Translations under genes and position numbers: made by a program
Part shown: piece after piece, positions 24,314 to 35,370 of the stretch
Numbering within the stretch: the first letter of the stretch is position 1
How the letters are laid out: the number at the start of each line of letters is the position of its first letter
NCBI RefSeq assembly: GCF_932526225.1
Contig: NC_064038.1
Coordinates: 11,469,070 to 11,533,069, forward strand
DNA: 64,000 bases
Reading direction: 5' to 3'
Source of the DNA: Nematostella vectensis
Taxonomy: Eukaryota; Cnidaria; Anthozoa; Actiniaria; Edwardsiidae
Notes under the pieces: generated by a model
What the model saw: the letters and a program-made list of their open reading frames with translations, nothing else
What the model was told of the DNA's origin: nothing
The model's database searches: none

Positions 24314-24781
24314 CTAAAACATAGCATCCTTTGTTTCTGGTATCAGGAAGTATATCTTGACATCCCCTTTATCTGTTCTGACAATCTCTTCGTGCTTTGC
24401 CAGGAAACAAGCTGCGATGCCATATGTAAGCGTAGGGATGCCGAGATTCATTACTTTAAGTGCAGTAAATACCCTATTTTCCATAGACAAGTCCTGGCGT
24501 GGCCTTCTTGTGCAATGATATTTTATGAATGGAAAACATCCAGTGCGTAGGATTTGATAATTCACATCGTCGACTTCCCAGTTAAAGTGAGACAGGCCGT
24601 ACTGGTCATTAATAACAAATTTGTATGGTACAAAATATGAAGTCCAGGTAGGGTGGGATCTTTGTCTCAAGTGTGTGGTCAGAACCTCGGATGAAGATGG
24701 TCTGTTCCTGTATCTTGGAAGTTTTCTCAGAAATTTGCTAATCTTGGAAATTGCGCGTTGATTTGTTTGAGAGATTGTCAT
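24314..24781 (-). CDS. C15orf61-like protein (DUF4528 family)
   Basis: A 155-residue single-exon protein that aligns over nearly its whole length with human C15orf61 (about 157 residues). Shared blocks include SEVLTTHL with RQR, HPTWTSYFVPY, NDQYGLSHFNW, ILRTGCFPFIKYHC, FTALKVMNLGIPTL with YG, and a YFL-E-AMF-type C-terminus. The first 28 residues are basic and lack acidic residues, which would suit a mitochondrial presequence. That location is inference, and the family's biochemical role is not established. Its start faces the dehydrogenase gene across 302 bp, which suggests a shared bidirectional promoter. The match to the human protein is from memory of the family, not from a search. Confidence 0.88.
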   Translation of the reverse strand: MTISQTNQRAISKISKFLRKLPRYRNRPSSSEVLTTHLRQRSHPTWTSYFVPYKFVINDQYGLSHFNWEVDDVNYQILRTGCFPFIKYHCTRRPRQDLSMENRVFTALKVMNLGIPTLTYGIAACFLAKHEEIVRTDKGDVKIYFLIPETKDAMF

Positions 24782-25083
24782 ACTTAGCGACGCATCATGA
24801 AAAGAGTAGATCTATACCTTTGCAAAAGAACCATATTTTTTCTCTCTCTAAGCAGTATTTTTCCCGCTCTGAGCAGTTCTATTTTTCTCCTTGGAGGGAC
24901 GAGTGAATATCGATTCAGTTTGATACGTCGTTCACGTTTTTGATTAGTGAAGATAGGGTCGATCATCGTTCGCTATTTCGCCCCAGACCCTTTGTTATGG
25001 CGCTCGAAACCAGTCGCTACTTGCTTATTTCTAAAGCAATTTGTTTCTAAGGAATTGAGATTTCAAATGGACGACTTATCGCG
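24782..25083. promoter_or_regulatory. Putative bidirectional promoter, 302 bp
   Basis: It separates the start codons of two divergent genes (24781, minus; 25084, plus). No TATA box or other clear core element was seen, consistent with a dispersed-start housekeeping promoter. Confidence 0.5.
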
Positions 25084-28000
25084 ATGAGCGGGAAACGAGT
25101 TGTGTTCCATGGTGCAAACGCGAGTCCGTGTTTAGAAGTTCAGGAGTCGGAGATTCCATCTATTAGCGAAGGGGAGATTTTAGGCACGCTTGTGACGGTC
25201 ACCATTTGTGGATCCGACTTGCATACCGTGCGAGGGAAGAGAAAAGAGGCAACACCTAGGTATTATTTAAGAGAGAATATCCACTATTAATGAGAGCATT
25301 TTAAAAAAGGTACGAGGCCGGTTGTCCATTTTCGTTAGAGTTTTGTACACAAAATTATTTGACACTTATTGAGACCCAGGGAGGGGGGGTAGATTATTTC
25401 TTTAATAGGGGGACCCTGTGGTGGGACTCTAGGATTTCTCTAGGGATGGGGGGGGGGGGCACTTACCCACAGTGCCCCACCCCTGTTACAACCCTGTCAA
25501 TAAACCAGAGGGGAGAGACTAAAGATAGAATCAAAGAGATGCAAATCTTTGTCTTTGCTTTACTGGATACTAAAAAACTCCAGGCGCAAACTATTGCACA
25601 ACACCATAAAGCTAGTATGTGTTATGTTGCAGTGTGCTTGGGCATGAGGGTGTGGTGGAAGTTATCAGTCATAAAAGGAAAAATTCAAATTTAGTGCAGG
25701 GTGACCGAGTGACGTTTCATGTAGCAGACTGCTGCTACAGTTGTGAATTCTGTCTGGATGGACTGCACCAAAAGTGTAAAACCCTATTCAAGGTAAATAG
25801 CTATGGAATTCATCAGCATCATAATTATCTTTGAATCTCTGATGTCATCACTACTTTCTGCTCATCATCATAGTTGTCCTCTTCCTTCTCCTCCTCATCA
25901 TTGCCATCATAAAGGTCACAATGATAATTACAATTCATTATCATTAGCACATTGTTATTATTCACCATTGTCACTATTGTTATCATCACCACCATCATTA
26001 TCATCATCATAATCACAATTATTATCATGCAGCATATTTATCACTTTCATCATCAGTGTCATCATCATCATCATCGTTTTATCCATATTATGAAAAGAAG
26101 CATTCCGCGTTTAAAACGCACCCTAATTTTAATATTTACATGGGTAAGTATGGTATACTAACATCAAAATGATTATGATCACCAATACTAGCGATAATCA
26201 TGTTCTTAATCTCTACCATCTTTATCATAATTCTCATCACCAACTGAGACACATTTATTGGTTTTATGTCATAGTATGGTCATGCGCTGTTGTGCAATGA
26301 AACAGGTTGGAATGGCTGCTATGCAACACATATTGTGTTGAGGAAGGGGACACATGTTGTCAAGATTCCTGAACACATCCCAAGCAAGGTTGCTGCCCCT
26401 CTTAATTGTGCCTTGGCAACTATGGTAGCTGCAGTAGATGAAATACATAAAAGAAGGACTGGTCAAAAAGAAACCACAAGGAAAAGAATGGCTTTGATTC
26501 AGGTAAATTTTTTATCTACTCTATAAATCCACAATGGAGTGAGTGGGGCAGTTTTTACAAAGCAACTTTCATCCTCGCCCCTTCTCCCCAGATTTTAATA
26601 TTCTTAATTTTATTATTGTTATTAAAATATTTGTGCAATCTTTTTTATTAAGTCCTTGTGCTTTCTGACTGTTTCTCCAGGGGGCAGGGTTATTGGGTAT
26701 ATATGGCTGTGCCCTCCTTCATGAGGCTGGATACGACAAAGTCTATTGCTCAGACATCAGTTCAGAGAGACTCAAGATGGTCAGCAGATTTGCAGGCATC
26801 CCGTTGGGCCCAGGTATAACATGCCCAGAATTTTGGTCATGGTTATGGTCCAAGGCATCTGGACCCTACCTTGCTCATGCGCCTTTAAAAGGAATTATGT
26901 GAATTGATTGATTGAACCAGTTGACAATTGTTAGGAAATTGAAGGTTGAGTTTCTGTTTGTATGTGGATAAGAAAAGGTTAGATCCATGTCTATAGTCTA
27001 GTGACCCACTAACCTGGACTGAAAGTGTAGCCAAAGTTCTGTAGTATGGCGGGTAGCCCATGGATATTGTCTAGCACTAAAGTCAGCCCCTGTGTACAGG
27101 CTGCTAGCCCAGAGATAGTAAATTTGCCTATTTTAACCAAAGGACTCTAGTTCGGGTACACTTTCTCTGAAAGTGTAGCCAAAGTACTGTAGTATGGGTA
27201 GTCCAGAAATGGGTTTTGTAGTGAATTGTGTAGTGAAGTAAAAAATAAATCAGACAGTATTATTGTAGATATTTTTGTTTTCTATATTTGAAATAAATCC
27301 AATAATAAGATGTTTTCCATTTGACTTTCAGATCAAGAACATCTAGAAAAAAACTCTATTGATACTGTAATAGAGGTGAGAAATCTTTTCCTTTCTTTCT
27401 TATAATACACCAGCGTAAAAAATCGTTTGCATCGGACACCAGTACACCTTGGCCTTGATATGCGCCACAGGATTTCCAATATTTGAACACAAAACCTTCT
27501 GGCTTGCAGGTTGTGTGTGCCAGACACTAGATTCTGTGCAATTAAAATACAGCAAAAGCAGGCCGTTCTAATAGTTTTAACTTTTACCTCAACTATTACC
27601 TAAAAGAACTGAACTTGTGTTCCAGGTTTGTGGTGTTCGTCAGGTACTCAGTGAGGGGATTCGCGTCTTACGTCCAGGCGGTACTTATGTATTGGTTGGA
27701 ATGGTTCATCCTGATAGTCGGCTTGACATGGTTACTGCAGAACAAATCATACGGAAGTGCCTTACTATAAAAGGTGGGTACCCTGTGATGTCTTATTAAA
27801 AGAGGTGGGTACCTAAGATGTCTTACTACAAGCACACTACAAATGATGTGTAGCCTGTGGTGTCTTACTTTGAGAGAGGGGTACCCTGTGGTGTGTAATT
27901 ATAAGAGGTGGGTTTACGCTTCTGTGAGAAAATATTATTTTCCCTTATGTTTTTAGCATTAGCGCTTCGCCAGACAAAAAAAAAAAATCCGCTTGATTAA

Positions 28001-28364
28001 CTACGCATGCAACCTAGTTATTCTACAGCTTGTCTGTAGTTTTTCTAATCATACCACCTTCTTATTCTTACAACTTGGCTGTATTTTTTTCTATCCAAAC
28101 CCCCGGTCGCTGTTTAAAACAAAGCGTGTTCCTTTCCATAATTTGTGTTCAAGTTATAATGTTAATTCTACAGGTGTTCATAATTACGGCCCTCTTCATC
28201 TTGACCAAGCAGTCTCATTCATTGACCAAACTGCAAGCAAGTTCCCATATGCTGACCTGTTTAGTCCAACCTATAGACTAGAAAATATTACTTCAGCATT
28301 TGAACTGGCGGAAGAGCAGAAGTATTTTCGTGTTTTGATAGAACCTCGAGAACATATACCCTAG
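25084..28364 (+). CDS. Zinc-dependent alcohol dehydrogenase (MDR), resembling the phosphonate-associated HpnZ group
   Basis: Seven exons (25084-25259, 25633-25792, 26275-26502, 26681-26813, 27332-27375, 27626-27773, 28174-28364) join in frame to 359 residues. Catalytic-zinc ligands are visible as Cys42 (TICGSDLH) and His63-Glu64 (LGHEG). A structural-zinc lobe has Cys93, 96, 99 and 107 in C-x2-C-x2-C-x7-C spacing. GAGLLG is the nucleotide-binding loop. An acidic residue after the second strand (YCSDISS) favours NAD over NADP. QKCKTLFKYGHAL and VAAPLNCALATMVAA resemble the bacterial subgroup named for phosphonate catabolism rather than classical ADH or sorbitol dehydrogenase. The natural substrate is unknown. 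The start codon is the first ATG and lies 302 bp from the divergent C15orf61-like gene. A polyadenylation signal is at 28499. Confidence 0.88.
25860..26090. repeat. Imperfect (ATC/ATT)n microsatellite in the dehydrogenase intron 2
   Basis: Long runs of CATCATCATTATCATC-like trinucleotides with interruptions. The overlapping short ORFs on both strands are artefacts of the repeat. Confidence 0.8.
27761..27920 (+). repeat. Degenerate tandem copies of a splice-donor junction (dehydrogenase exon 6)
   Basis: The true junction CTTACTATAAAAG|GTGGGTACC (exon end 27773) is followed by CTTATTAAAAGAGGTGGGTA, then CTTACTACAAG and CTTACTTTGAGAGAGGGGTA, then ATAAGAGGTGGGTTT. These are spaced about 30-42 bp apart. 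Several retain a plausible GTGGGT donor. Confidence 0.7.
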
Positions 28365-28498
28365 AATACGGAATGATAAAAAAAATATGTATAGGTGATG
28401 TAACAGAAAGATGTTTTAAAATTTTTATATTCTTCTTAATTTAAAATGGCCTAATAATTGAAGAATATGCTGATGGGATCATGCGCTTTCAGTATAGA

Positions 28499-28504
28499 AA
28501 TAAA
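28499..28504 (+). terminator. AATAAA signal downstream of the dehydrogenase
   Basis: Canonical hexamer 135 bp after the stop codon. Confidence 0.5.
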
Positions 28505-28931
28505 TGCGTATCGAATCGTATGACTCTCGTCTTCTTGATTCTCTGTGTACTTGGCCACGGCTTAGTGATACATATACACTTTTTTACAAGAACCTTTTTT
28601 AGAACGTCCAGCCTGATATTTCACCAAATTTTAAGAAAATGCTATGAACATGCCGGGGTTCAGATAGCAGAAAAAAAATTATTTTTTAGTCCTGATGCGT
28701 TCTAAAATGCAGAATGAAATTGCGCTCATAGTAACAACCTTATGATTGCTATTGATTGTTAGTGTAATTCTCTTCCTAATAATTCATTGGGTTTTATATT
28801 CTTATATATACACTAAAATTTAAGAACATCGTTAAGAACATATTCAGCCTTAAAATATTCCCCAAATAAGACGTTCTTATAAAAAACAGTGTAATTTTTA
28901 AAAATGGCAAGATTAGCAAACGATTGTACTA

Positions 28932-29328
28932 CAGTGGAACCTGGATTTTACGATACTCGATTTTTACGATGGCGTTTCTTTCTCCCTTCTCCCGGCGAAA
29001 ATACAGTGAAATGTATGAGAAATTACCTCTCGATCTAACGATATTGGATACAACGATATTCTCGATTTTACGATACAAATCTGTTCTCCCAAGTATAATT
29101 TTGACCTCGGTACAACGATATCACTTTTCTATCGACAAAGAGAGAACATTACTCAAAACACCACACACGTACAGTGCAGTGTAAAGGTTAAAATTAACTC
29201 GACCTCGCTACAACGATATTTTCAGTGGATTTTTCTTGGATATCGTAAAATCGAGGACCTATTTCTAACGATACCTCGATTTTACGATACAAACTCCTGA
29301 GGCACATCGTTAAATCCATGTTCCACTG
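28932..29328. mobile_element. pogo/Tigger-like miniature transposon with TA target
   Basis: Ends CAGTGGAACCTGGATTT and (inverse) CAGTGGAACATGGATTT are flanked by TA on both sides (28930-28931 and 29329-29330). The interior repeats CGATTTTACGATAC-like words. CAGTGGAACC ends with a TA duplication are typical of the pogo/Tigger branch. Confidence 0.75.
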
Positions 29329-29330
29329 TA

Positions 29331-30740
29331 CTTTTAATTAATTTCAGGGTTTATTAGTTTAGTTCTGAAATTATTAAAGGTTTTATAATTAAGAAAACCG
29401 TTATAAATAATATCTACTTATAAACGAAATAGCCTTCAGAATGCAAACTGACCGCCCCTGATTTATATAAATTACCTTAAACCAGCACTTGCCCCCTACC
29501 AATACCCCACAGCTAAGCCCACGACGCCCACAGCCCCACCTACTAGTACTAAAACTACCTCTCTGATGCCCCCCCTTACCCCTCCCCAAACCTGACATAA
29601 ATTCCTACATCCCTAGAACGAGTAGTCATTTTCATCCATCCCACGAACGTACCTGTGACACAAGGAAGTCCTTCTGCCTAAGCTGTAATTTGGAGATGGT
29701 GTTTCGATCATTTATACATTGTATCGTCTGTTTTCTCAAATAAGCATATTTTTCTTCCGGTATCAGTGAAACGAACATGAGGGTACGCTCGGGTATGATG
29801 TAAGTCTATTTTTGTATCTTTACAATCGACATCCGGTCAAAAAGTAAACACCAGGAATGTTTTCAAAAGGGAGAGTCGAGAGGTGTGTCTTTCCGGGCAT
29901 TTTGCCATTTAAATAAAATCAGTTTCTACTCATTGCATACGACTCATCATAGAACCGTCACGTTTGATCAAGTGATCGAGTGTTATAAGTTTTAATTATT
30001 ATTATTTAACTGTTTAAAATGAAGGAGGCCAACTAGTTTTCTGAATCCTAGGAATATAACACCACCTACGTATTTACCCCCATGCTACGCAGTGACTTTG
30101 TTGCCCTCGTTTAGAAAGACAGTAATTCAAAGGACGGCTACGCAGGCCATACGCGTTCCGATCTTTTTACCATTGATTTCGCATGATCAACCATATTTGT
30201 GAAGGGCGAAGGCGCGTAAAGGTCACACAATAATATTGATCAGCGCGAAACTATTCCCAAAAAAGCATTTGTTATGACAATTTACCTCAATTCATACGAA
30301 ATCTCAACTCATTCACACGAAGGTCACTCAGAAAATGGCAGTTTTCCCAGAATTAAAGTCAACAAGATATATGCATTGCTATTGTTGAACGTGCTTCCCT
30401 CCATCTAAGGCTATGTCACATGAGCGCCGTAGCGTCTTTACAGAATTCTACACGTCATAGTGAGGGGTTACCACTTTATGCATAGTGTCACGATCGTATA
30501 CGTGTAATTTTCACTGCGACATAAACATTGCGTCATACAAAAGTTTAAGCGCTCGAAATTACCCATAATCTGTCATTTTTTTGGGACGTTACGAAATAAA
30601 ATGGTAGTCGCCTATAAAAGGGAATCCATGAAGAAAAAATCCGTAGGTAGAATCGGGAATCTGATACCATACGTAAGCGAATTGAACGATTGGACGTGTT
30701 TATCCTCTACATGCCGGAAGTCAAAGCACACCCCTATACA
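29331..30740. other. Intergenic, no supported gene
   Basis: No ORF with recognisable content. A C-rich segment at 29480-29600 (CCCCTACC-like words) gives a spurious antisense ORF. Confidence 0.5.
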
Positions 30741-30750
30741 ATAGGGTCGA

Positions 30751-30772
30751 TGACGTCATGGAAGGATATATA
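30751..30772 (+). promoter_or_regulatory. CRE plus TATA core promoter of LARP6
   Basis: A perfect palindromic cAMP-response element TGACGTCA at 30751-30758 is followed by a TATA-like ATATATA at 30766-30772. This is about 125 bp upstream of the LARP6 start codon, so transcription would start near 30800 and give a leader of about 95 bases without needing an intron. Confidence 0.6.
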
Positions 30773-30894
30773 CTGCGCTCAACTGTTTGACACATCAGAC
30801 ATTAGCCGTGGTTGAACGAGGAGGTGGTAGCGGGAAAGCCTAGCTCGTTCGGAAGCCTTTTTTAGAGATTTTTCGCTTGTGGCGTAGCTCAAAG

Positions 30895-32244
30895 ATGGCC
30901 GAAGAAATAGCAGTTGTCTGTGATCTCGATAAAAAAACGGAGAATTCGCCGAAATTGTTGATTAACGGTGAGGAGTGCGCCGCTTGTTCCGATCATGACA
31001 TCGCTGCGTCTTCAAACTCCGAGGAAGAGAATGACCAAAAATTGAGCTTCCGATCGAATAGTCCTTGCGATTCTCACTCGGAAAACGAGGCTAAGGGACA
31101 CCACGGAGAGTTCCAACCTCCCAACGATGAGCTGAAAGCGAGAATCAAATCCCAAGTCGAGTTTTATCTTAGCGATGATAACCTGGCTCGCGATGCATTT
31201 TTGCTCAAACACGTTCGTCGCAACAAGGAAGGCTATGTCAACCTCAAGCTCATAACGTCCTTTAAAAAGGTCAAATCACTCACTAAGGACTACAGAGTTG
31301 TCGCTGAGTCATTGAAGGATTCTACTATGTTGAGTATGAACGACGAAAACACGAAAGTCAAGAGAAACGAGCCGCTAAGAGCTGAGTTGATGGACCGGAA
31401 TCCGGGTCGAACTGTAGTAGCGACCAATATCGAAAACCCATCCTTCGAGCACGTAAGTGAAATGTTCTCAAAGTGTGGAGAGATTGTATTGATCAGGATT
31501 ATTCGTGGGGGAAAGACCATACCGCCTGATTTGAAGGAATACGAATCGAAGTTTCCAGAGAATGAGACCTTCGCTGTAATCGAATTTGAGACCATGGCAG
31601 CGGCCGCACGTGCGTGCTCCGAACTGACACAAGATGGCGGCATTCGAGTCATAGAACTAGGGAAAGGAGCGAAGAAAAAAGACAAGAAACTAAGGTCTAG
31701 AGAGTTAGATAACGACTCAGTACCGGAATCAGACGAAGAACACGAAGAAAAAAAGAAAAAGAAAAGAAATCGAGGAAAAAAGAACAAAAACAAGAGATTG
31801 TCTGAATTAGCAGGTACTTCTGACGACAGTCATAACAGCTCATGCTCCGAATCTGACAGCTCAACTCACAACTCCTTCAGCAGTTGCAGACGCCGGTATC
31901 ATAGCAACCCCGGACTGTCATCAAACTCCCACAACCGCACTGAGCCCCCAGGCATCAATGGCCAGTGGAGGTCACCGCAGAGTAGCCCAGAACCCCAGAG
32001 ACGGCACTTTAACAGCCCTAGTCCAAACAAGGAGGCAAGTAGTAGTGCACCAAATAGTCCATGGTCCCAAAGACGCAAGACCACATCCTCTAAACCTGGT
32101 GGACACTCCCCATTGGTTGATAGAGAGCCAGTTAAACATCGCATGGTACAGTTGGAGGGTGTTGAACGGTTGCCACGGGGGCCTGATGGTACTAAAGGTT
32201 TTCATGGCTTTGGTAGGGGTCAACCTATGATTGCTGTAGCCTAA
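30895..32244 (+). CDS. LARP6: La-related protein 6 (LARP6), intronless
   Basis: A 449-residue RNA-binding protein. The La motif spans about 78-165 with the signature FYLSDDNL (90-97). An RRM-like domain follows at about 171-256, beginning RTVVATNI and including FAVIEFETM. A Lys/Arg-rich linker with acidic patches runs 257-310, then a Ser-rich region with repeated Ser-Pro. The C-terminal LSA/SUZ-C motif is RLPRGPDGTKGFHGFGRG (near 428-445). Vertebrate LARP6 uses its La module to bind the 5' stem-loop of type I collagen mRNAs. Conservation of that target here is not shown. The open frame reaches 30877 but the first ATG (AAAGATGGCC) is at 30895. The absence of introns in an otherwise intron-rich region could reflect intron loss or retroposition. 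A CRE and TATA box lie upstream. Confidence 0.93.
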   Translation: MAEEIAVVCDLDKKTENSPKLLINGEECAACSDHDIAASSNSEEENDQKLSFRSNSPCDSHSENEAKGHHGEFQPPNDELKARIKSQVEFYLSDDNLARDAFLLKHVRRNKEGYVNLKLITSFKKVKSLTKDYRVVAESLKDSTMLSMNDENTKVKRNEPLRAELMDRNPGRTVVATNIENPSFEHVSEMFSKCGEIVLIRIIRGGKTIPPDLKEYESKFPENETFAVIEFETMAAAARACSELTQDGGIRVIELGKGAKKKDKKLRSRELDNDSVPESDEEHEEKKKKKRNRGKKNKNKRLSELAGTSDDSHNSSCSESDSSTHNSFSSCRRRYHSNPGLSSNSHNRTEPPGINGQWRSPQSSPEPQRRHFNSPSPNKEASSSAPNSPWSQRRKTTSSKPGGHSPLVDREPVKHRMVQLEGVERLPRGPDGTKGFHGFGRGQPMIAVA

Positions 32245-32428
32245 TTTCCAGCATAAATTTGTATCATAGGGAATATTATTTTGGCATGATGTCATTTTGA
32301 TTTTTTTAAGTAGTACCATTATCAAGGAATAATAGCATAGTTTAAATGGCACTCAAAGGGAGCTCTACTATTTCCAAAGAAAACATAGCAATTTAGAACT
32401 TTCCAAATTAACATATTCTCCCATTTTT

Positions 32429-33000
32429 CAGGGCTTCTGGAATTACGCGGAAAAAACTCAAAATTATGCGGGAATCTTGGCTAAATTATGCGCTACATTA
32501 CGCCGAAAATCAATCATTACGCAGGATTTTGCAATACATGTTGTTTAAAAATCAAAATTTTGCAGGATTCTTTACTTAATTACGCGCTCAGTTACACGGA
32601 ATATCAACTGTTGCGCCCAAACTACATTTTGTACCAAAAGAAAGCACAAAATAACTTGAAAAGGTTAATTTTTTTGCGCGAAAATATTTTAGGCGAGTTT
32701 TCATTGGCTTCTAGCCACCAGCCAATTAAAAAAGGTATTTTATTGTTAGTCCTAGGCCTTCGCGGTTTAGCAAAGAAATTCAGTTCGAAATATTGCACTC
32801 TTACCAAGAATATATCTCTTTTTTTACAAGAAATAGAGGTAAAAACCCTAAAAGAACACATCAACTGTGCACTTAATGTTTTGTCTTTCAAAATTTAGCC
32901 AAATTACACGGGATTATGCGGAAATTTGTGGTTTACGCGGATTACGCGAAGAAAGCCAAATTACGCGCTTCCTCACAAGAGCGTAATTCCAGAAGCCCTG
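32429..33000. mobile_element. Miniature transposon, family P, with 6-bp target duplication, copy 1
   Basis: Perfect 20-bp inverted ends (CAGGGCTTCTGGAATTACGC) are flanked by ATTTTT on both sides (32423-32428 and 33001-33006). The interior repeats ATTACGCGGA-like words near both ends. It lacks a transposase; the ORF at 32488-32898 has no recognisable domain. A second copy is at 39696-40237. Confidence 0.85.
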
Positions 33001-33894
33001 ATTTTTATGTCACCACCTCTGTGTAATTTGATGTAAAAAGCTAATGATAATTCAAAAGGCCTCTTGCATATAGACCTATTTTTTCAATCATTGAAACTAA
33101 AAAAAGAGGAATTATATTGGAACATAACTAAAGCAATACATTTATTAAGGATTGTTTGCCATATACTTCATGAAATCATCAGCTTTTCTAAGTTCCTCTG
33201 AACAAATTAAAACAATACAAGTGAACATTGTTGTATAATATATTCATCCAAACAGAAATGTTAATCATTTGAGAACACCTGGTTTACTTATTCCAAGTTA
33301 TTATTTTAACAGCCTAGTCTGTTTATTTCATAATTCAAATAATTCGAAATTTTCAAGTTTACCTGTGTACATTTTTACATATTTAATATAGACTAGCAAG
33401 TGTGCTCTTTAGGGTTGCAGAAGAGAAGAATGTTAATACATTGAGTTATAAGTTATAGTTCTTCAGCTCTACAATCTACAGTTTTTTAAACTGAAAACAA
33501 AATATTTATATAGTGGTTAAAATTGTGTAGTAGGTTAAGATAATGATATATAAAACAAAAAAGTACATTTGTCCTTCAGCCTAAATAGTTTGCAATACAA
33601 GGCTTCCTTTAGAGTAAAAGCTACCTTAGTTTGTAGTTTTAACACACTGTGGCAAACATCCGACTAAATACAGTCTACATAGTGCTATAGTATACATAGT
33701 GCATATGATATATAGTTCATATATTTCTATAAAGATTTTGCTTTTATATTTACTTTAGCAAAAATTTGTCTTGACTGATTAAAAATTTTAAATGTTTCCA
33801 ACATGCAACAAACATTTTTGTTAGCATAATTAGTTAGCTGCTACGGAGTTTGATTTTCCAAGTATATTTTATTTTGATAAAGAATAAAAATTAA

Positions 33895-34045
33895 CAGGCA
33901 TGTACCCTGGATAGGATGTGCAGAGGGGTGCGCAGTTAGGTATTGTATGAAGGATAGTATTTTTGATGATCCTTCAGTGAGAGATGACCCAGGTCTTGTC
34001 AGGCAAGGAAGGGTGTATATTCCCCCATGCCTAGCCCTTGTGGTT
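33895..34045. mobile_element. Family Y miniature-element copy, eroded
   Basis: It starts CAGGCATGTACCCTGG at 33895 and continues through GGGGTGCGCAGTTAGGTATT and GAGAGATGACCCAGGT, matching the family at 23998-24166. The right end is not clear. Confidence 0.5.
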
Positions 34046-34739
34046 GAGGTTCTTTCATGTTGTGGGATGGTTCTTAGACTTAATAATTTTACAATGTTAG
34101 CTGAGCTATACTATCAACTGATTAATGAGTTACAAAGTGTCAGCTGAGCTATAAAAGAAAGTCGCTTATTAAGATTATATATAAGTTAAAGTTTGAGTAG
34201 TATACATATAATAGCCCCAAATTGGGACATTGCATAGAAAATACACTCACACATTTACTAAAGAACTCCAGCTATGAATTTTGTACTTCTTTTGGTATAT
34301 CGTGAAACAAAGTAAGTACTTGAATTAGACTGTTTTTTATTGGCTTATATCTCGATTGAAGCTTTCATTTTGTGTGTGCTAATTGCTTTTTTATCCTGAA
34401 CATTAGGTTTTTCTGGTACTTAGAATGTATGTAGCATTTTCTTTCTCTATACATGCATGCCTAGCTACTAATTCCTACTACAGTGTTGTATATACTTATA
34501 TGAAAGTCTTGCAATAAATTTGAAATTTCAGTGTGATCTGTATGTTATTTTTTATTCTTTTCCTGGAGTACAGCTATGGAATTAGTAAAGATGCAACAGA
34601 CATTTCTGCCTCAGCCCTAGTGGTACCCCTACCCTCTTACGAAATGCCCTTGAGTATCAAGCCGCAACATCATCATCCTGCATCATGCAAATTATTTGTC
34701 ATATCACGCAAAAAGAAAAATTGCGTTCATTAAATCTGG

Positions 34740-35370
34740 GAACCCGTGCCTGTACCCCTGTTTCAGTATCGTGCCTCCCGCCCGCGTACATAAGGGATGA
34801 GCGCTCACCCTCCCCCCCCCCCCCCCTTGGCTCATGTCTTTTTAAGGAATCTTCAAATGGTATGCGTTTTCCACATGATACCCAGGGGCGTACGCAGCCT
34901 ATAGGCCTGCAGTCACTGGACTGCAAAAAAAAAAAAATGGCGATCTTATTTGCATAACGACGGGAAAAAATCAAATCTTTACTCATTCATTTTTATGTAC
35001 GTAGTTTTATATATATGATGAGGTAAAAACTATAATATTCTTAATCATGGTAGTCTACAGATGATTTCCAAACATATTGTTATGTCGTTCAGTGCCACGC
35101 GACGACTGTAGTCCTATTTCAGATCGAGGGTGACAGAGGATCGTGTAATATTCTCAAAAGTCTGACGCATTGACGCCAATTTCAAACCCAAAAGCAGGAG
35201 CTATGAAATCTGCACGGGGATGCGGGATGAGGGGCCACGCCCTCATTCAGCTTCTGAATGCTATGACTGCAACTAGTTAAAATCTTGCGTACGCCCCTGA
35301 TACCTATGGCTGCGCACCTCCTCCTCCCCCCCCCCCCCCCCCCCACCCCTCGGCCAATGATTGGTACGCG
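34740..35370. mobile_element. Family Y copy (inverted) split by a later insertion
   Basis: C tracts at about 34813 and 35325, plus AAGGAATCTTCAAATGG and ATACCTATGGCTGCGCAC, match family Y in reverse. It is interrupted by the element at 34883-35299. The outer ends are approximate. Confidence 0.6.
34883..35299. mobile_element. 417-bp miniature transposon, family Z, with 5-bp target duplication
   Basis: Perfect 14-bp inverted ends CAGGGGCGTACGCA are flanked by ATACC at 34878-34882 and 35300-35304. Because it sits inside a family Y copy, the uninterrupted target (ATACCTATG in other copies) confirms that exactly 5 bp were duplicated. There is no coding capacity. Confidence 0.85.

Noticed and set aside
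24784-24966. Small antisense ORF upstream of the C15orf61-like gene
   Set aside because: Lies in the shared promoter, is not in continuity with the gene, and has no similarity I recognise.
31290-31793. Antisense 167-codon ORF over LARP6
   Set aside because: Shadow of the LARP6 Lys/Glu-rich coding region (Phe/Ser-rich translation).
32488-32898. 136-codon ORF between the ends of the family P element
   Set aside because: Too short for a transposase, no catalytic motif, and the equivalent region at 39696-40237 is not open.
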